Source of the DNA: Cyclobacterium lianum
GTDB lineage: Bacteria > Bacteroidota > Bacteroidia > Cytophagales > Cyclobacteriaceae
NCBI RefSeq assembly: GCF_900143075.1
Contig: NZ_FRCY01000011.1
Coordinates: 62,001-126,000, forward strand
Direction of reading: 5' to 3'
Length of the DNA: 64,000 nt
Numbering within the stretch: position 1 is the first letter of the stretch; every line of letters begins with the position of its first letter. Below the pieces are notes generated by a model that did no database searches, was not told where the DNA came from, and saw only the letters and a program-made list of their open reading frames with translations. Both the position numbers and the translations under genes were made by a program. Shown in pieces: positions 38,701-46,310 of the stretch.

Positions 38701-39912
38701 CTGGGTAGCCAGGATAGCGATATCCGGTTTGCCCTTGCCAATAGAGGAGTACTGGCAGCCAGCAGCTCCCTGACTCAGGCTTTCCGGCAGAATGAATCCA
38801 GAAATCTGCGAATCAACTCACTGGTCGAGCCACTGAAAGACTTCAGGATTACCCTGGACATCCGGAAGCGGGAAAACGGCGACTACAGCGAGATATTCAG
38901 ACGATCGGGACCAGGAGAAGACGACTTCACTTCTACCAATCCGAACCGGCTGGGCTCGTACAGCATCAGCTACAATGCTTTGAAGACTGTATTTAAGCGA
39001 CAGGATACGCAGAATGTATCTCCCTTGTTTACAGACTTTGAGAATTACCGGAGTATCATTCAAGCCCGTCTCGAAACCGAAAATCCGGGAGGAAGTTACA
39101 ATATCAACGGGCAAAATGTTTTGGTTCCCGCTTTCCTTGCAGCCTACTCCGGACAGTCGGCCACAGGGATTGACCTCAACCCATTCCCGAAAATCCCCTT
39201 GCCCAACTGGAGAGTGGAATACCGCGGACTAGCCAGATTACCAGCTTTGAGCGATTATTTTTCATCAATAAACCTGACCCACAACTACCAATCCGATTAT
39301 GAGGTCAGCAACTTCTCCAACGCCCTTATTTATCAGGAGGGATTGGAACTGTACAACTCGCTGCAACAATTGCCTATGCCGAGCATGACAGATGAATTTG
39401 GTGCTTATATCCCCATTTTAATTTTAAACCAGGTGGTAATCAGAGAGCGGTTTGCTCCTTTGGTTGGTGTGGATTTGCTTACCAAAGACCGCATGAACAT
39501 CAGTTTTGAATACAATACGGACAGAACCATCGGTCTGAATTTCTCCAATGCACAGGTAACCGAACAAAACAGCCAGGATTTCCGCTTTGACCTGGGCTAT
39601 ACCAAGGCGGGCGTGAAGGTACCCTTCAAAATCCAGGGCAGGCAGGAAGTACTGAACAATGACCTCACCATCAGGGTATCTACCCGCATTGTGGATACCA
39701 ATACGGTACAAAGAAAAATCGAAGGGGAAAATACCCTTACCAACGGAAACCTGAACATACAGCTGCGGCCAAGTATCGGATACGTGGTCAACCAAAAGCT
39801 CAACATTCAGTTTTACTTCGACCGCACGATCAATGATCCCAAAGTATCGACCGCATTCCGAAGGAGTTCTACTTCCTTTGGCGGGCAATTGACATTTAAT
39901 TTAAGTGAATAA
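32740..39912 (+). CDS. sprA: T9SS outer-membrane translocon SprA (Sov)
   Basis: A 2390-residue outer-membrane protein, the normal size of SprA/Sov, the very large (36-strand in Flavobacterium) barrel that forms the T9SS pore. Family blocks include ITMSPTFDRIFGGSEISIVPTG near residue 170, NVNLDFGGIFRRIDNPSIP, ANFDSNNSFDFENQLKVEYAG and MPVQNSLIQGAQNLFGVKTQMQFG. The C-terminal half is strand-rich and the protein ends GGQLTFNLSE. The start is a TTG at 32740; it gives a basic region (WRIKSFHRHV) before the hydrophobic signal core and a cut near GANAF. The first ATG (32812) would remove the positive charges. It lies 10 bases after ruvA and is followed by gcvH, vanZ and tonB. PorV and PorU, which work with it, are at 48761-53235. 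Confidence 0.95.
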   Translation: MTFTFSNIFWRIKSFHRHVILCGGMLCLISGLSMSGANAFQEPAVTPADSLPDRLDTLSKRKDLPSFLLWDNLNTNPLYPSQNPFLRKQSPFLPGAGVDQRVEVEVDTAVRYRIYQNLDSGSVDPGYSMDFEDYSRMQELRIRQEYWRNRSRGLDGESAVGGRGLIPPITMSPTFDRIFGGSEISIVPTGNVNLDFGGIFRRIDNPSIPIRQQRNGGFNFNQQIQMSVNGMLGQKVRIGANFDSNNSFDFENQLKVEYAGFEEDILKTIEIGNVSMPVQNSLIQGAQNLFGVKTQMQFGKLFMTTVASTQRGRRDEIVLEGGNQGRPFEVRASAYDENRHFFLGHFFRNNFENWLRGLPQVLSGVQITRLEVYIMNRANNTQTLRNFAAFMDLGEGQRIYDPENPAIGQGNPQSPAANEANELFNTLRNNSAYRDFETAAGAISSDLGLERGVEFEQINGARKLADNEYTFHPQLGYFSLSRKLQNDEVIAVSYEYTYNGQRYKVGELSEDYQNRPEDNVIFLKMLRPARINTRIPTWDLMMKNIYNLNANQIQKEGFQLQIIYRDDRTGLDNPSLLEGQNVKDIPLIRLLKLDNLNPQNDPQPDGNFDYVQGLTIIPEQGLVIFPVVEPFGNTLEENFLPSEQSLKEKFVYDTLYRTTQADAELVTRLNKYFLKGSFTSGSASEIMLPGLNISEGSVLVTAGNIPLTEGVDYTVDYNIGRVVIINEGILQSGKRISVSFEKADLVSFQTRSLLGTRLDYMVNDNFNIGGTFLYLNERPNISRIATGNETLRNSLWGFDVNYDEESLFLTKLADALPFTETKEESLIQFNGEFAHLIPGTSNQVDGEGASYIDDFETAIIPFNLGSAPQTWKLAATPATNENKFDESQRTEDRLGNAYKRARLSWYTIDNVFYRPAGRGVPPNITNEDRRNHYVRRVLPQEIYRGRNRDVLITPEPLFEMAYFPHERGMYNFNPALDASGLLPDPRENYGGITRAITSEVDFDRTNIEYIEFWLMDPFLAGPNGRVLDGIFNENNNTGGKLVFNLGEISEDLVVDGRHAFENGLPADGADEGTVSNEWGKVTNRQFLTPAFDNSPEARENQDVGLNGLSSSEEAGYYEDRFLNRLNVSPQSMDNIMEDPAADDFQYYLDETFDQNDVKILERYKKFNGMEGNTPITANTNLPYTPSGSNVPDNEDLNNDNTINEVESYYEYEVDLRPGGLEVGENNIVDRITHIENGEEVNWYLFRIPVRQPDASYGGISGFKSIRFIRTYLTDFRQPVVLRMGQFRLVGSQWRIFQESLFEKTFSEIPEPDNSNFTVGVVNIEENGQGGENQSPYVLPPGIFRDRDNTSTVERQLNEQSLRLCVDNLQSRDSRAVFKNVSQDLVQYGRLKMFLHADSQDATDGELTGFLRIGTDYTDNYYEIEVPLKITPSGTRDPREIWPLENEIDIAIDEIVGVKAERDNNQRPQNLPYSIQVRQYKVTVVGRPELNFIQGMMIGIRNPGYTGGASKSVCVWANELRATDFNKSSGWAANARLNAQIADVATVSSSIRHNTFGFGGLETRLSERARESTTQYDISANINVDKILPKGLGLSIPMYLSFENSTTKPEFDPLNPDVPFEIALQKFQSNAEREAYQNLVLDQSKRKNFSLNNVRKIKNPEKETNRLYDLENFSFSYAYGSVTQSNIQLESYNFETYRGSIAYSFQPDPLIVEPFKQMGFLRNDHLQLIRDFNINFAPSLVSARLDVDRRYMRTQNRNDQLSTAGVDPLFQKSFYINRFYSLNWDLTENLSFDVNSSVNAIVDEPEGDLDTEGKIDSLRNNIRNLGRTTNYNQQAVVNYTIPLDKSPITDWISADVRYEATYSWITGAIGQRDSLGNVIQNTRDRSLTGKLDLVQLYNKSKRLNALNAPKRPNIPGRPAPQNTAEGEEKEKEFSTEGFAAEMLKFLMMVKEVNFSYNITQGTFLPGYLPNTGLLGMDKSFLNPGMGFILGSQDSDIRFALANRGVLAASSSLTQAFRQNESRNLRINSLVEPLKDFRITLDIRKRENGDYSEIFRRSGPGEDDFTSTNPNRLGSYSISYNALKTVFKRQDTQNVSPLFTDFENYRSIIQARLETENPGGSYNINGQNVLVPAFLAAYSGQSATGIDLNPFPKIPLPNWRVEYRGLARLPALSDYFSSINLTHNYQSDYEVSNFSNALIYQEGLELYNSLQQLPMPSMTDEFGAYIPILILNQVVIRERFAPLVGVDLLTKDRMNISFEYNTDRTIGLNFSNAQVTEQNSQDFRFDLGYTKAGVKVPFKIQGRQEVLNNDLTIRVSTRIVDTNTVQRKIEGENTLTNGNLNIQLRPSIGYVVNQKLNIQFYFDRTINDPKVSTAFRRSSTSFGGQLTFNLSE

Positions 39913-39913
39913 T

Positions 39914-39943
39914 TTTGTCCTATCCATAATCCTCGTATTTTTG
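39914..39943 (+). promoter_or_regulatory. Promoter of gcvH
   Basis: TTTG (39914-39917), an 18-base spacer and TATTTTTG (39936-39943), a full Bacteroidota consensus immediately after the sprA stop. It would let gcvH, vanZ and perhaps tonB be transcribed apart from sprA. The ATG of gcvH is 20 bases further on. Confidence 0.6.
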
Positions 39944-39962
39944 GATCGCTAACTGACAACAG

Positions 39963-40340
39963 ATGAATTTTCCGAAAGAAATACAATACACAAAAGACCA
40001 TGAATGGGTCAGCCTGGATGGTAACGTCGCCACCGTAGGTATCACTGATTTTGCGCAGAAAGAATTGGGAGATATAGTTTTTGTGGAGGTGGATACGGTA
40101 GGCGAAAACCTGGAGACCGGCGATGTTTTTGGCACCGTAGAGGCTGTAAAAACCGTGTCCGATTTGTTTATGCCTATCTCCGGTGAAGTGCTGGAATTGA
40201 ATGAGCAATTGGAGGACTCCCCAGAGCTGGTCAATGACGATCCGTATGGAGAAGGGTGGATGATCAAAATAAAGATTGAGGAAGGCGCGTCCTTATCTTT
40301 GCTGTCTGTAGAAGAATACCAGGCCGTCATCGGACAATAA
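39963..40340 (+). CDS. gcvH: Glycine cleavage system H protein
   Basis: A 125-residue lipoate carrier that shuttles the aminomethyl group between the P, T and L proteins of glycine cleavage. The sequence starts MNFPKEIQYTKDHEWVSLDG and continues GITDFAQKELGDIVFVE. The lipoylated lysine is K63 in TVEAVKTVSDLFMP. NDDPYGEGWMIKI is the conserved C-terminal block. Length is standard. No other glycine cleavage gene is nearby. The sprA-gcvH-vanZ order is widespread in Bacteroidota but has no known functional basis. It has its own good promoter. Confidence 0.96.
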   Translation: MNFPKEIQYTKDHEWVSLDGNVATVGITDFAQKELGDIVFVEVDTVGENLETGDVFGTVEAVKTVSDLFMPISGEVLELNEQLEDSPELVNDDPYGEGWMIKIKIEEGASLSLLSVEEYQAVIGQ

Positions 40341-40346
40341 CTCGTT

Positions 40347-40727
40347 TTGAAACACCCTGTTTTGCCTGCTGTGATCTGGTCGCTTGGCATGGTTTATGCC
40401 CTATTTAGCCCGGGAAGCGAAGTACCGGAATTACCGAAGTTCTATGGCTCAGATAAACTGATTCATTTTGGGATGTTTTCCGGTATGGCATTTCTTTGGA
40501 ACAGGGTAATCAGGCAAAGATTAGACGAGAGAGAGAAGAAAAATTCTAAAATTTTTACTAATTATTTAGTTTTTTGGATTTTTATTGCTATCTTTACAGA
40601 GTACCTGCAAATAATGGTTCCGGGCAGGTCATTCGACTACCTGGATATAGTGACGAATATTATGGGAGGAACTATCGGAACAATAATTTTTGTTTACCTG
40701 AATAAGAAGGGTAGCATTCTTGTATAA
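40347..40727 (+). CDS. VanZ-like family membrane protein
   Basis: A 126-residue protein with about four hydrophobic helices. FYGSDKLIHFGMFSGMAFLW (about residues 34-53) is the conserved D-K-x-x-H-F signature of VanZ-like proteins, and EYLQIMVPGRSFDYLDIVTN is the second conserved block. The family is named for a teicoplanin-resistance accessory gene, but most members have no known function, so no resistance role is implied. The start is a TTG 6 bases after the gcvH stop; the next in-frame ATG would remove the first helix. Co-transcription with gcvH is likely. Confidence 0.85.
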   Translation: MKHPVLPAVIWSLGMVYALFSPGSEVPELPKFYGSDKLIHFGMFSGMAFLWNRVIRQRLDEREKKNSKIFTNYLVFWIFIAIFTEYLQIMVPGRSFDYLDIVTNIMGGTIGTIIFVYLNKKGSILV

Positions 40728-40799
40728 ATAAAAATTATTTGTTATGATTGTTACTTGTAATTTAGAAAACCGAATCAACAAATAAAAAGGAGTTATAAC

Positions 40800-41474
40800 A
40801 TGGAAGCTAAAAAAACACCTAAAGCTGACTTGACCAAGAAAACGGGCATGTTCCTGAATCTTGGCCTGATGGTCAGCGTCGGTCTGGTGCTGTTTGCCTT
40901 CGAGTACAGGTCTTATGACGATGGCCTGTTGAAGGACCTGGGATCGATAGAAGATGATTTTGAAGAATTATTAGATATTCCGATTACGGAGCAACCACCG
41001 CCACCACCACCACCAGTGGAGCAGCCTGAGATTAAGGAAATCCCTGATGAGGTGGAAATAGAAGAAAAGATCGAAGTTAACTTTGACGTTGATGTTCAGG
41101 AAGAGACTGTGATCAAGGAAGTAGAAATTACTGAAGCTCCCGTTGAAGAAAAAGCAGAAGAGATCTTTGATGTGGTAGAGAATATGCCTACTCCTCCGGG
41201 TGGAATGGAAGGTTGGAACAAGTACTTGTCCAAAAACCTCAAATATCCCACTCAGGCCAGAAGGATGGGTATAGAAGGTACCGTTTACGTGGTCTTCGTG
41301 GTAAACACAGATGGTTCCATCCAGGACGTAGATATCCTGAGGGGTATCGGCGGCGGATGTAACGAGGAAGCCATGAGGGTGGTCAGAAACGCCCCAGCAT
41401 GGGAGCCTGGAAGACAGCGTGGTCGTCCGGTAAGGGTAAAAATGAGATTACCGATTAGATTTAAACTGAGTTAA
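40800..41474 (+). CDS. Energy transducer TonB
   Basis: A 224-residue inner-membrane protein that couples the ExbBD proton-motive engine to outer-membrane receptors. One N-terminal transmembrane helix (LNLGLMVSVGLVLFAFEY) is followed by a periplasmic proline-rich stretch (PPPPPPPVEQPE) and an acidic EVEIEEKIEV segment. The C-terminal TonB domain (about 145-224) reads YPTQARRMGIEGTVYVVFVV and APAWEPGRQRGRPVRVKMRLPI. It lies 72 bases after vanZ; a TTTG-N16-TAATTTAG element (40738-40765) with one mismatch may be its promoter. A strong AAGGAG ribosome binding site, unusual for this phylum, precedes the ATG. A terminator follows the stop. No exbBD genes are near. Confidence 0.92.
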   Translation: MEAKKTPKADLTKKTGMFLNLGLMVSVGLVLFAFEYRSYDDGLLKDLGSIEDDFEELLDIPITEQPPPPPPPVEQPEIKEIPDEVEIEEKIEVNFDVDVQEETVIKEVEITEAPVEEKAEEIFDVVENMPTPPGGMEGWNKYLSKNLKYPTQARRMGIEGTVYVVFVVNTDGSIQDVDILRGIGGGCNEEAMRVVRNAPAWEPGRQRGRPVRVKMRLPIRFKLS

Positions 41475-41498
41475 GTTAACTAAATATTTTATTCCGAT

Positions 41499-41533
41499 AA
41501 AAAAGCTGTAGATCCTTATCTATAGCTTTTTTT
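41499..41533 (+). terminator. Intrinsic terminator after tonB
   Basis: An A-rich arm ending AGCTGTAGA (41499-41512) pairs with TCTATAGCT plus seven T (41519-41533), one G-T wobble, loop TCCTTA. It is well placed 25 bases after the tonB stop. The next gene's ATG (41540) lies only 6 bases beyond its T-tract. Confidence 0.8.
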
Positions 41534-41539
41534 GTTTTA

Positions 41540-41917
41540 ATGAGAAAATTTCATCCAATGGCAAATAATGTTTTTGGACAACCCCTGACTCCCTGCTGCT
41601 TTAAACCCATGACCGGGTTTTACCGTGATGGGTACTGCCGCACCGGACGGGGAGATATGGGTACCCACACCGTCTGCGCGGTCATGACCGAGGCTTTTCT
41701 GGAATTTAGCCAATCTGTAGGAAATGATCTGAGTACACCCAGACCGGAATATGATTTTCCTGGTTTAAAGCCAGGAGATCAATGGTGCATTTGTCTGACC
41801 AGATGGGTACAGGCCTATCATGCCGGAGTGGCACCTAAGGTAGTGCTGGAAGCCACCCACGAAAAAAGTCTGGAACTTATCGATTTGAAAGAATTGATAA
41901 AATTTGCAGCCAGGTGA
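41540..41917 (+). CDS. DUF2237 family protein
   Basis: A 125-residue cytoplasmic protein that strongly fits DUF2237: NVFGQPLTPCCFKPMTGFYRDGYCRTG, THTVCAVMTEAFLEFSQSVGNDLSTPRPEY, FPGLKPGDQWCICLTRWVQA and a closing VVLEATHEK. Its six conserved-looking cysteines hint at metal or redox chemistry, but the function is unknown. Two ATGs are possible: 41540 (used here) or 41558 (MANNVFG), which fits the family start better and leaves more space from the upstream terminator. No separate promoter is visible after that terminator. It converges on yicC with 18 bases between stops. Confidence 0.88.
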   Translation: MRKFHPMANNVFGQPLTPCCFKPMTGFYRDGYCRTGRGDMGTHTVCAVMTEAFLEFSQSVGNDLSTPRPEYDFPGLKPGDQWCICLTRWVQAYHAGVAPKVVLEATHEKSLELIDLKELIKFAAR

Positions 41918-41935
41918 TTCCTTTCCTGTAAAGGC

Positions 41936-42814
41936 TCAAAGGATATTCAGTGCCTGTTCTTTGATTTTTTCAAGCTCGTCTTTCATGGCGATCACATGGT
42001 GTTGAATAGCTGCGTCGTTGGCTTTAGAGCCAATGGTGTTGATCTCTCTTCCCATTTCCTGACTTACGAACCCCATTTTCTTACCTTCAGAGCGACCGGA
42101 ATCCAATACATTCGCAAACAATTTGAGATGGGCATCAAGTCGCACGATTTCTTCCGAGATATCCAGTTTTTCAAAATAGTAAATCAGCTCCTGCTCAAAC
42201 CTGTTTTCATCAAAGGCCTGCTCCTTGACCCATTCCGAAAAATTATTTTTAATCTTGTTTACCAAACGTTCCTTCCTGCGGGGTAGCAGCTCCTGGATAT
42301 GATTCAGACTGGCTTCGATTGATTCCAGACTTTCACGGAATTTGGTCAGCAGCACCTCTCCCTCTTTGCGGCGAAAATCATCGCAATCTGCAATCGCTGC
42401 AGACAATACCCCTTTTACTTTCTTCCAGGATGCCTCTGCATCCGATTTTTCATTGTTAGACAGGATTACATTTGGAGATTGTAAGGCCAGCTTAAACAAT
42501 TCCGATGCACTGGCTCCGACAGCATCGGCCATCTCTCCATATTTCCTATAATACTTTTCAAACAATTCATCCTGGATCAGGATAGGCAATTCATCCTCTT
42601 TTTTCGAAAGGAAATCAATAGTAACATTCACTTTTCCCCGCTCCAGCACAGCAGATATCATAGTTTTAACTTCCGTTTCCTTATCCGAAAATTGCTTAGG
42701 AGTCCTAAAACTTAAATCAAGAAATTTGGAGTTGAGGGTTTTGATTTCAACCTGTATGGCATAATCCTGATCCTCGTAGCTTGCCAGGCCAAAGCCTGTC
42801 ATTGATTTTATCAT
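41936..42814 (-). CDS. YicC family protein (putative endoribonuclease)
   Basis: A 292-residue cytoplasmic protein. MIKSMTGFGLASYEDQDY and VEIKTLNSKFLDLSFRTPKQF are the signature N terminus of YicC; the C-terminal block has EIVRLDAHLKLFANVLDSG, GKKMGFVSQEMGREINTIGSKAND and EKIKEQALNIL. E. coli YicC is reported as an RNase that affects small RNA stability. It is the last gene of a minus-strand run, 18 bases after the TolB/BamA-like gene, so co-transcription is likely even though the functions look unrelated. Confidence 0.93.
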   Translation of the reverse strand: MIKSMTGFGLASYEDQDYAIQVEIKTLNSKFLDLSFRTPKQFSDKETEVKTMISAVLERGKVNVTIDFLSKKEDELPILIQDELFEKYYRKYGEMADAVGASASELFKLALQSPNVILSNNEKSDAEASWKKVKGVLSAAIADCDDFRRKEGEVLLTKFRESLESIEASLNHIQELLPRRKERLVNKIKNNFSEWVKEQAFDENRFEQELIYYFEKLDISEEIVRLDAHLKLFANVLDSGRSEGKKMGFVSQEMGREINTIGSKANDAAIQHHVIAMKDELEKIKEQALNIL

Positions 42815-42832
42815 GTCAAAGGGGACTGTTAA

Positions 42833-45800
42833 TTAAAAATTATACCCCAAAGTTACATAAAATCTGGTTTTTTCAACGGAATAATTCCGAATGGGCCTTG
42901 CCGCATCTACCTTGACATAGTAATTAAGCAATACCGTCCTGATCCCTGCACCGTAGCTCTGAAGCCAGGGGTTGTTGAAATTATTGAGGGTGATAACAAA
43001 CGGAGACCCTTCTGTATTGATGACCTCGGTATTCTGATCGTTTACCCGCTCCCAGGGAGCCGAGTTAGTCCAGGCAGAGCCCGCATCATAGAAACCAACA
43101 AGTTGAAAGTTTCTGACAAAGTTTGACGTTATATTTCCCCGGGACAAATAGGAAAATAAGGGTATCCTCAATTCAGCATTGAAAGTAATCACATTATTCC
43201 CTCTTATCTCATCGTAGTCGAAACCTCTGAGGTCTACAAATTCGGCAAACAAAAGATTGGAGTTTTCCACTCCTTCCTCATTTCGCACCGGAGATACTTC
43301 CGGGCGGTTGGTAGGAGGCTGATGAAACTGGTTAAAAAGCCAGTTGTCCATTCCACCTACCAGGTATTTTTGCGGATTATTGCCATAAAATCCCCCTGCA
43401 AAAAGCCTGGTAGCCAGGGTAATGTTTTTATGGATTTTTTGGTAATTCCTGAAATCAAGGTAGACATTACTGAAGGAGCGCTCGGAAAGATTCAGCCCCT
43501 GGTAATGCACCAAACCGATTTTTCCTTTCAAACCTTGTTCCATATATAATCCCAGTTGCCTGGTCTTGTCTACCACCAGTTCAGCCCGTGCTCCGGCAAA
43601 ATTAATATCCAGCCTGCTTTGGGGGCCATCTCCACCTCTGAGAATAGAATCAGGATTCAGGTTAAAATATTGTGATTTGGCTACAAATGGGGACAGGCTT
43701 ATTCTGGTGTTGACTGACAATGGGTACGAAACCCCTATTTCAGATTTGGTAAGCACGTACTTTTGCTCATTCAAATCCCCTTCGTCCCTCATAAGTGACC
43801 TCCTGTCAAACCGGCCCCTAAAATCCAGCCGGTATTTCAGGTATTCGTATTCGAAATAAATATCTGACCCGGAGCTAAAATCCATCGCAGTCATGACCCC
43901 TCCTTTGATGGAATGGTTGTCCAGCAGATCGGTCATTCGCCCATTCAGATTGATGCCAAACCCGCGCAAGGGGTCCACCACAAAAGAGGTGTTTAAACTG
44001 GTTGTAATGAACTGGGGTATATAATCCCTTGGCCCCTGCACTCTTTTGACCATATTTTGTTGTCTGAAGGCATCCAGGATGTTGCTTCTCCTTTCGGCGA
44101 GGGACACATCTTCCTGTTCATCCTGTACAGACTGCTGGCCATACAGGGAAGGGATCGTATCGAAAGTATAATTGTCGGTATCCAATCCCCCTTCTCGTTC
44201 AAACCGCAGTCTTTCTACATTTATCGCACCGGTCATAGGAGTTTGATCCGGAGCGAGGGTATCTGCCATAACGGCTTCCCCGGCCTCCCGCGCCAGGACT
44301 GACGTATCTTGCTCTACGCCTCCAAGCATCAGCCCCTCCAGATTGATACCTACCAAACTGGTATCAGCTTCGCTTATCTGAGGCGCTATTTCTTCCTCAC
44401 TTTCGTCCTCACTGGCTGATTCCGCAATTGTCCCGGTTTCCGGCTCCTCCTCATCTTCATCTTCCCGTTGGATTCTGCGATTGGATATCCGTTCATTGAG
44501 CATTTTTGCTTGCTTCAATTGAATTCTTGGGGTACTTGGTGTAAACTGGTCCATATTGGGAAAGGTTTCCAGCACCAACCTGCTCTGCCGTCCATCCCGT
44601 ACAGCATATGCCCATTTGTTGTTTTCAACATCGTAATCAAAGGACTCCAGGCTTTTATTGAATGCAGAAACCTGGCTGGAGATATTGCTGCCCAGCCCAA
44701 GCCGCATGATGTTTGCGATACCACTTTGTTCACTGAGATGCAGGATCGTGGCATTGTTTAATTTTTTTGGAAGCAGATTAATGTGATTCAGATTGGTCAA
44801 CCGCTCCTCTGAGATCGTGTCTCCCAGATTGAGCTGAAACAGGTTGTAATAATCCGGAAGGTTATTCACATCAATTACCCCTGTCATCAGACTGTCCGGC
44901 AGATCAGTTTTATTTGAGGAGTAGATAATGGTAGAATCATTGAGATAAATGGGCGTGCGGTCATCAAAGACATCATTGGTGATCCTCCTGCCCTGCCCCC
45001 GCATATTTAGCGTGTATATGTCGGTTTGCCCGTTGTTAATGGCAGAAAGCACCATGGTCTGACCATTGGGTGCAAAGTCCAGACCAAGGATCTGTGTGAT
45101 ATTTCTCAGGAAAATCTTATCCTGGCTGCTGCCATCAATTGCCCGCATCCTGAGGGTAGTGACGCCTCTTTTGAATGTGGCAATCACCAGATTAAGCGTA
45201 TCTCTCCAGGCAATGGCCGGGCTTGTATAGTCGGCATCCTGCTCGTAAGAGGAATAGCCTCCACGCAGGATCACACTCTCCCTGCCACTGACCAATTCCC
45301 TGACCTTAACCCTAAACTTCCCTTCTGTATTCTGGATGTAGGCAAGGTGCTTGCCATCCGGGCTGAAGTTCAACCCTGAAATGGCACCAAACTTATTTTT
45401 GGGTGTAGATACGATGACATTGCTCTCATTGACGTCTTTAAAATTCTGGAATACATCCTTATTGATGTCGGTATAAAACTTCTGCCATTCACTGGTGAAA
45501 TCCCTGAACCGTCTGCCCAGTGTATTGGAAATACTGTTTTCTTCATTCCTATTGATCCGGCTCAGGTTAAGAATGCTCGAGATATACCGTTTGCCATATT
45601 TTTCTACAATGTAGTTCCAGATTGACTGACCTACCAGGCCTGCTTCTTCGTTTTGTAGCTTAAACAGTTTTGGGTTTTCGTTATCCCGCAAATAGTGGCG
45701 GACGAAATCGTCCATTTCCCGACTCCAGCCTTTGGCCAGGTAGAGGGCTGCACCATCGATAAACCAGTCCGGAAAGTTATTCACCAGGTTTGCCTGAAAG

Positions 45801-46279
45801 GCGTCGGAGATACTCGAACCATACAGCATTTCCTCGATGATGATTTTTGAGGTATTGTAGAGCAAATCTGTCTTGAATGACTCCCATGATCCTGAATAAG
45901 CTACTTCTGCCAGTAGCTTGCTGAAAAAGGTCTGTCCGTCTACAGTAAAATTGTTGTTGTTGAGATTCAGGTTGCTCTCAAGCAACTCCTGATTGGAATT
46001 ATAAATAAAAATCTTAGGTTTGGTGTAGGCTACATATCCGATGGACTGGGTCAGGTTATCAAATTCTCCCTCCAAAAAATCGATGGCTCTTCTCGCATTC
46101 GTTTGTCCGCCATCGTAATAATACACCTCAAAATTATTGGAAGTAAAATAGTACCAATCCTTATCTTTGTGCTGAATCCGGTTTTTTCCAAACCTTTCCT
46201 GATCAAATTGTGCCAATAAAGAGCCACTATTACCACAAAAGATCAGTAACCAAATAAGTGCTAGATTTTTAAGTCTCAT
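42833..46279 (-). CDS. TolB-type beta-propeller protein with pseudo-peptidase N domain and BamA-like barrel
   Basis: A 1148-residue outer-membrane protein with a signal peptide (residues 1-24, cut after SLLAQ). Residues about 40-270 resemble a gluzincin (peptidase MA) domain, but the zinc helix expected as HExxH reads IIIEEMLYG (E149-E150), with both histidines missing; FPDWFIDGAALYLA (169-182) keeps the downstream part. Residues about 295-590 hold TolB/WD40-like blades (SGLNFSPDGKHLAYIQ, LGLDFAPNGQTMVLSA). A very acidic linker lies at about 610-650. From about 760 a BamA-type barrel ends with GFYDAGSAW and a terminal aromatic YVTLGYNF. Such proteins are often labelled translocation protein TolB, but the layout is unlike Pal-associated TolB. 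The FAD oxidoreductase gene is 31 bases upstream and yicC 18 downstream. Confidence 0.8.
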   Translation of the reverse strand: MRLKNLALIWLLIFCGNSGSLLAQFDQERFGKNRIQHKDKDWYYFTSNNFEVYYYDGGQTNARRAIDFLEGEFDNLTQSIGYVAYTKPKIFIYNSNQELLESNLNLNNNNFTVDGQTFFSKLLAEVAYSGSWESFKTDLLYNTSKIIIEEMLYGSSISDAFQANLVNNFPDWFIDGAALYLAKGWSREMDDFVRHYLRDNENPKLFKLQNEEAGLVGQSIWNYIVEKYGKRYISSILNLSRINRNEENSISNTLGRRFRDFTSEWQKFYTDINKDVFQNFKDVNESNVIVSTPKNKFGAISGLNFSPDGKHLAYIQNTEGKFRVKVRELVSGRESVILRGGYSSYEQDADYTSPAIAWRDTLNLVIATFKRGVTTLRMRAIDGSSQDKIFLRNITQILGLDFAPNGQTMVLSAINNGQTDIYTLNMRGQGRRITNDVFDDRTPIYLNDSTIIYSSNKTDLPDSLMTGVIDVNNLPDYYNLFQLNLGDTISEERLTNLNHINLLPKKLNNATILHLSEQSGIANIMRLGLGSNISSQVSAFNKSLESFDYDVENNKWAYAVRDGRQSRLVLETFPNMDQFTPSTPRIQLKQAKMLNERISNRRIQREDEDEEEPETGTIAESASEDESEEEIAPQISEADTSLVGINLEGLMLGGVEQDTSVLAREAGEAVMADTLAPDQTPMTGAINVERLRFEREGGLDTDNYTFDTIPSLYGQQSVQDEQEDVSLAERRSNILDAFRQQNMVKRVQGPRDYIPQFITTSLNTSFVVDPLRGFGINLNGRMTDLLDNHSIKGGVMTAMDFSSGSDIYFEYEYLKYRLDFRGRFDRRSLMRDEGDLNEQKYVLTKSEIGVSYPLSVNTRISLSPFVAKSQYFNLNPDSILRGGDGPQSRLDINFAGARAELVVDKTRQLGLYMEQGLKGKIGLVHYQGLNLSERSFSNVYLDFRNYQKIHKNITLATRLFAGGFYGNNPQKYLVGGMDNWLFNQFHQPPTNRPEVSPVRNEEGVENSNLLFAEFVDLRGFDYDEIRGNNVITFNAELRIPLFSYLSRGNITSNFVRNFQLVGFYDAGSAWTNSAPWERVNDQNTEVINTEGSPFVITLNNFNNPWLQSYGAGIRTVLLNYYVKVDAARPIRNYSVEKTRFYVTLGYNF

Positions 46280-46310
46280 TTACCTGCCTTAGTAATTATT
46301 TGCCAATATC

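Noticed and set aside
40347-40727. Glycopeptide resistance by VanZ
   Set aside because: Only the broad VanZ-like fold is present. No vanHAX genes are nearby, and the gene sits in a conserved housekeeping context.
40980-41040. Short tandem repeat of CCACCACCA type
   Set aside because: It encodes the normal proline-rich spacer of TonB and is not an independent repeat element.
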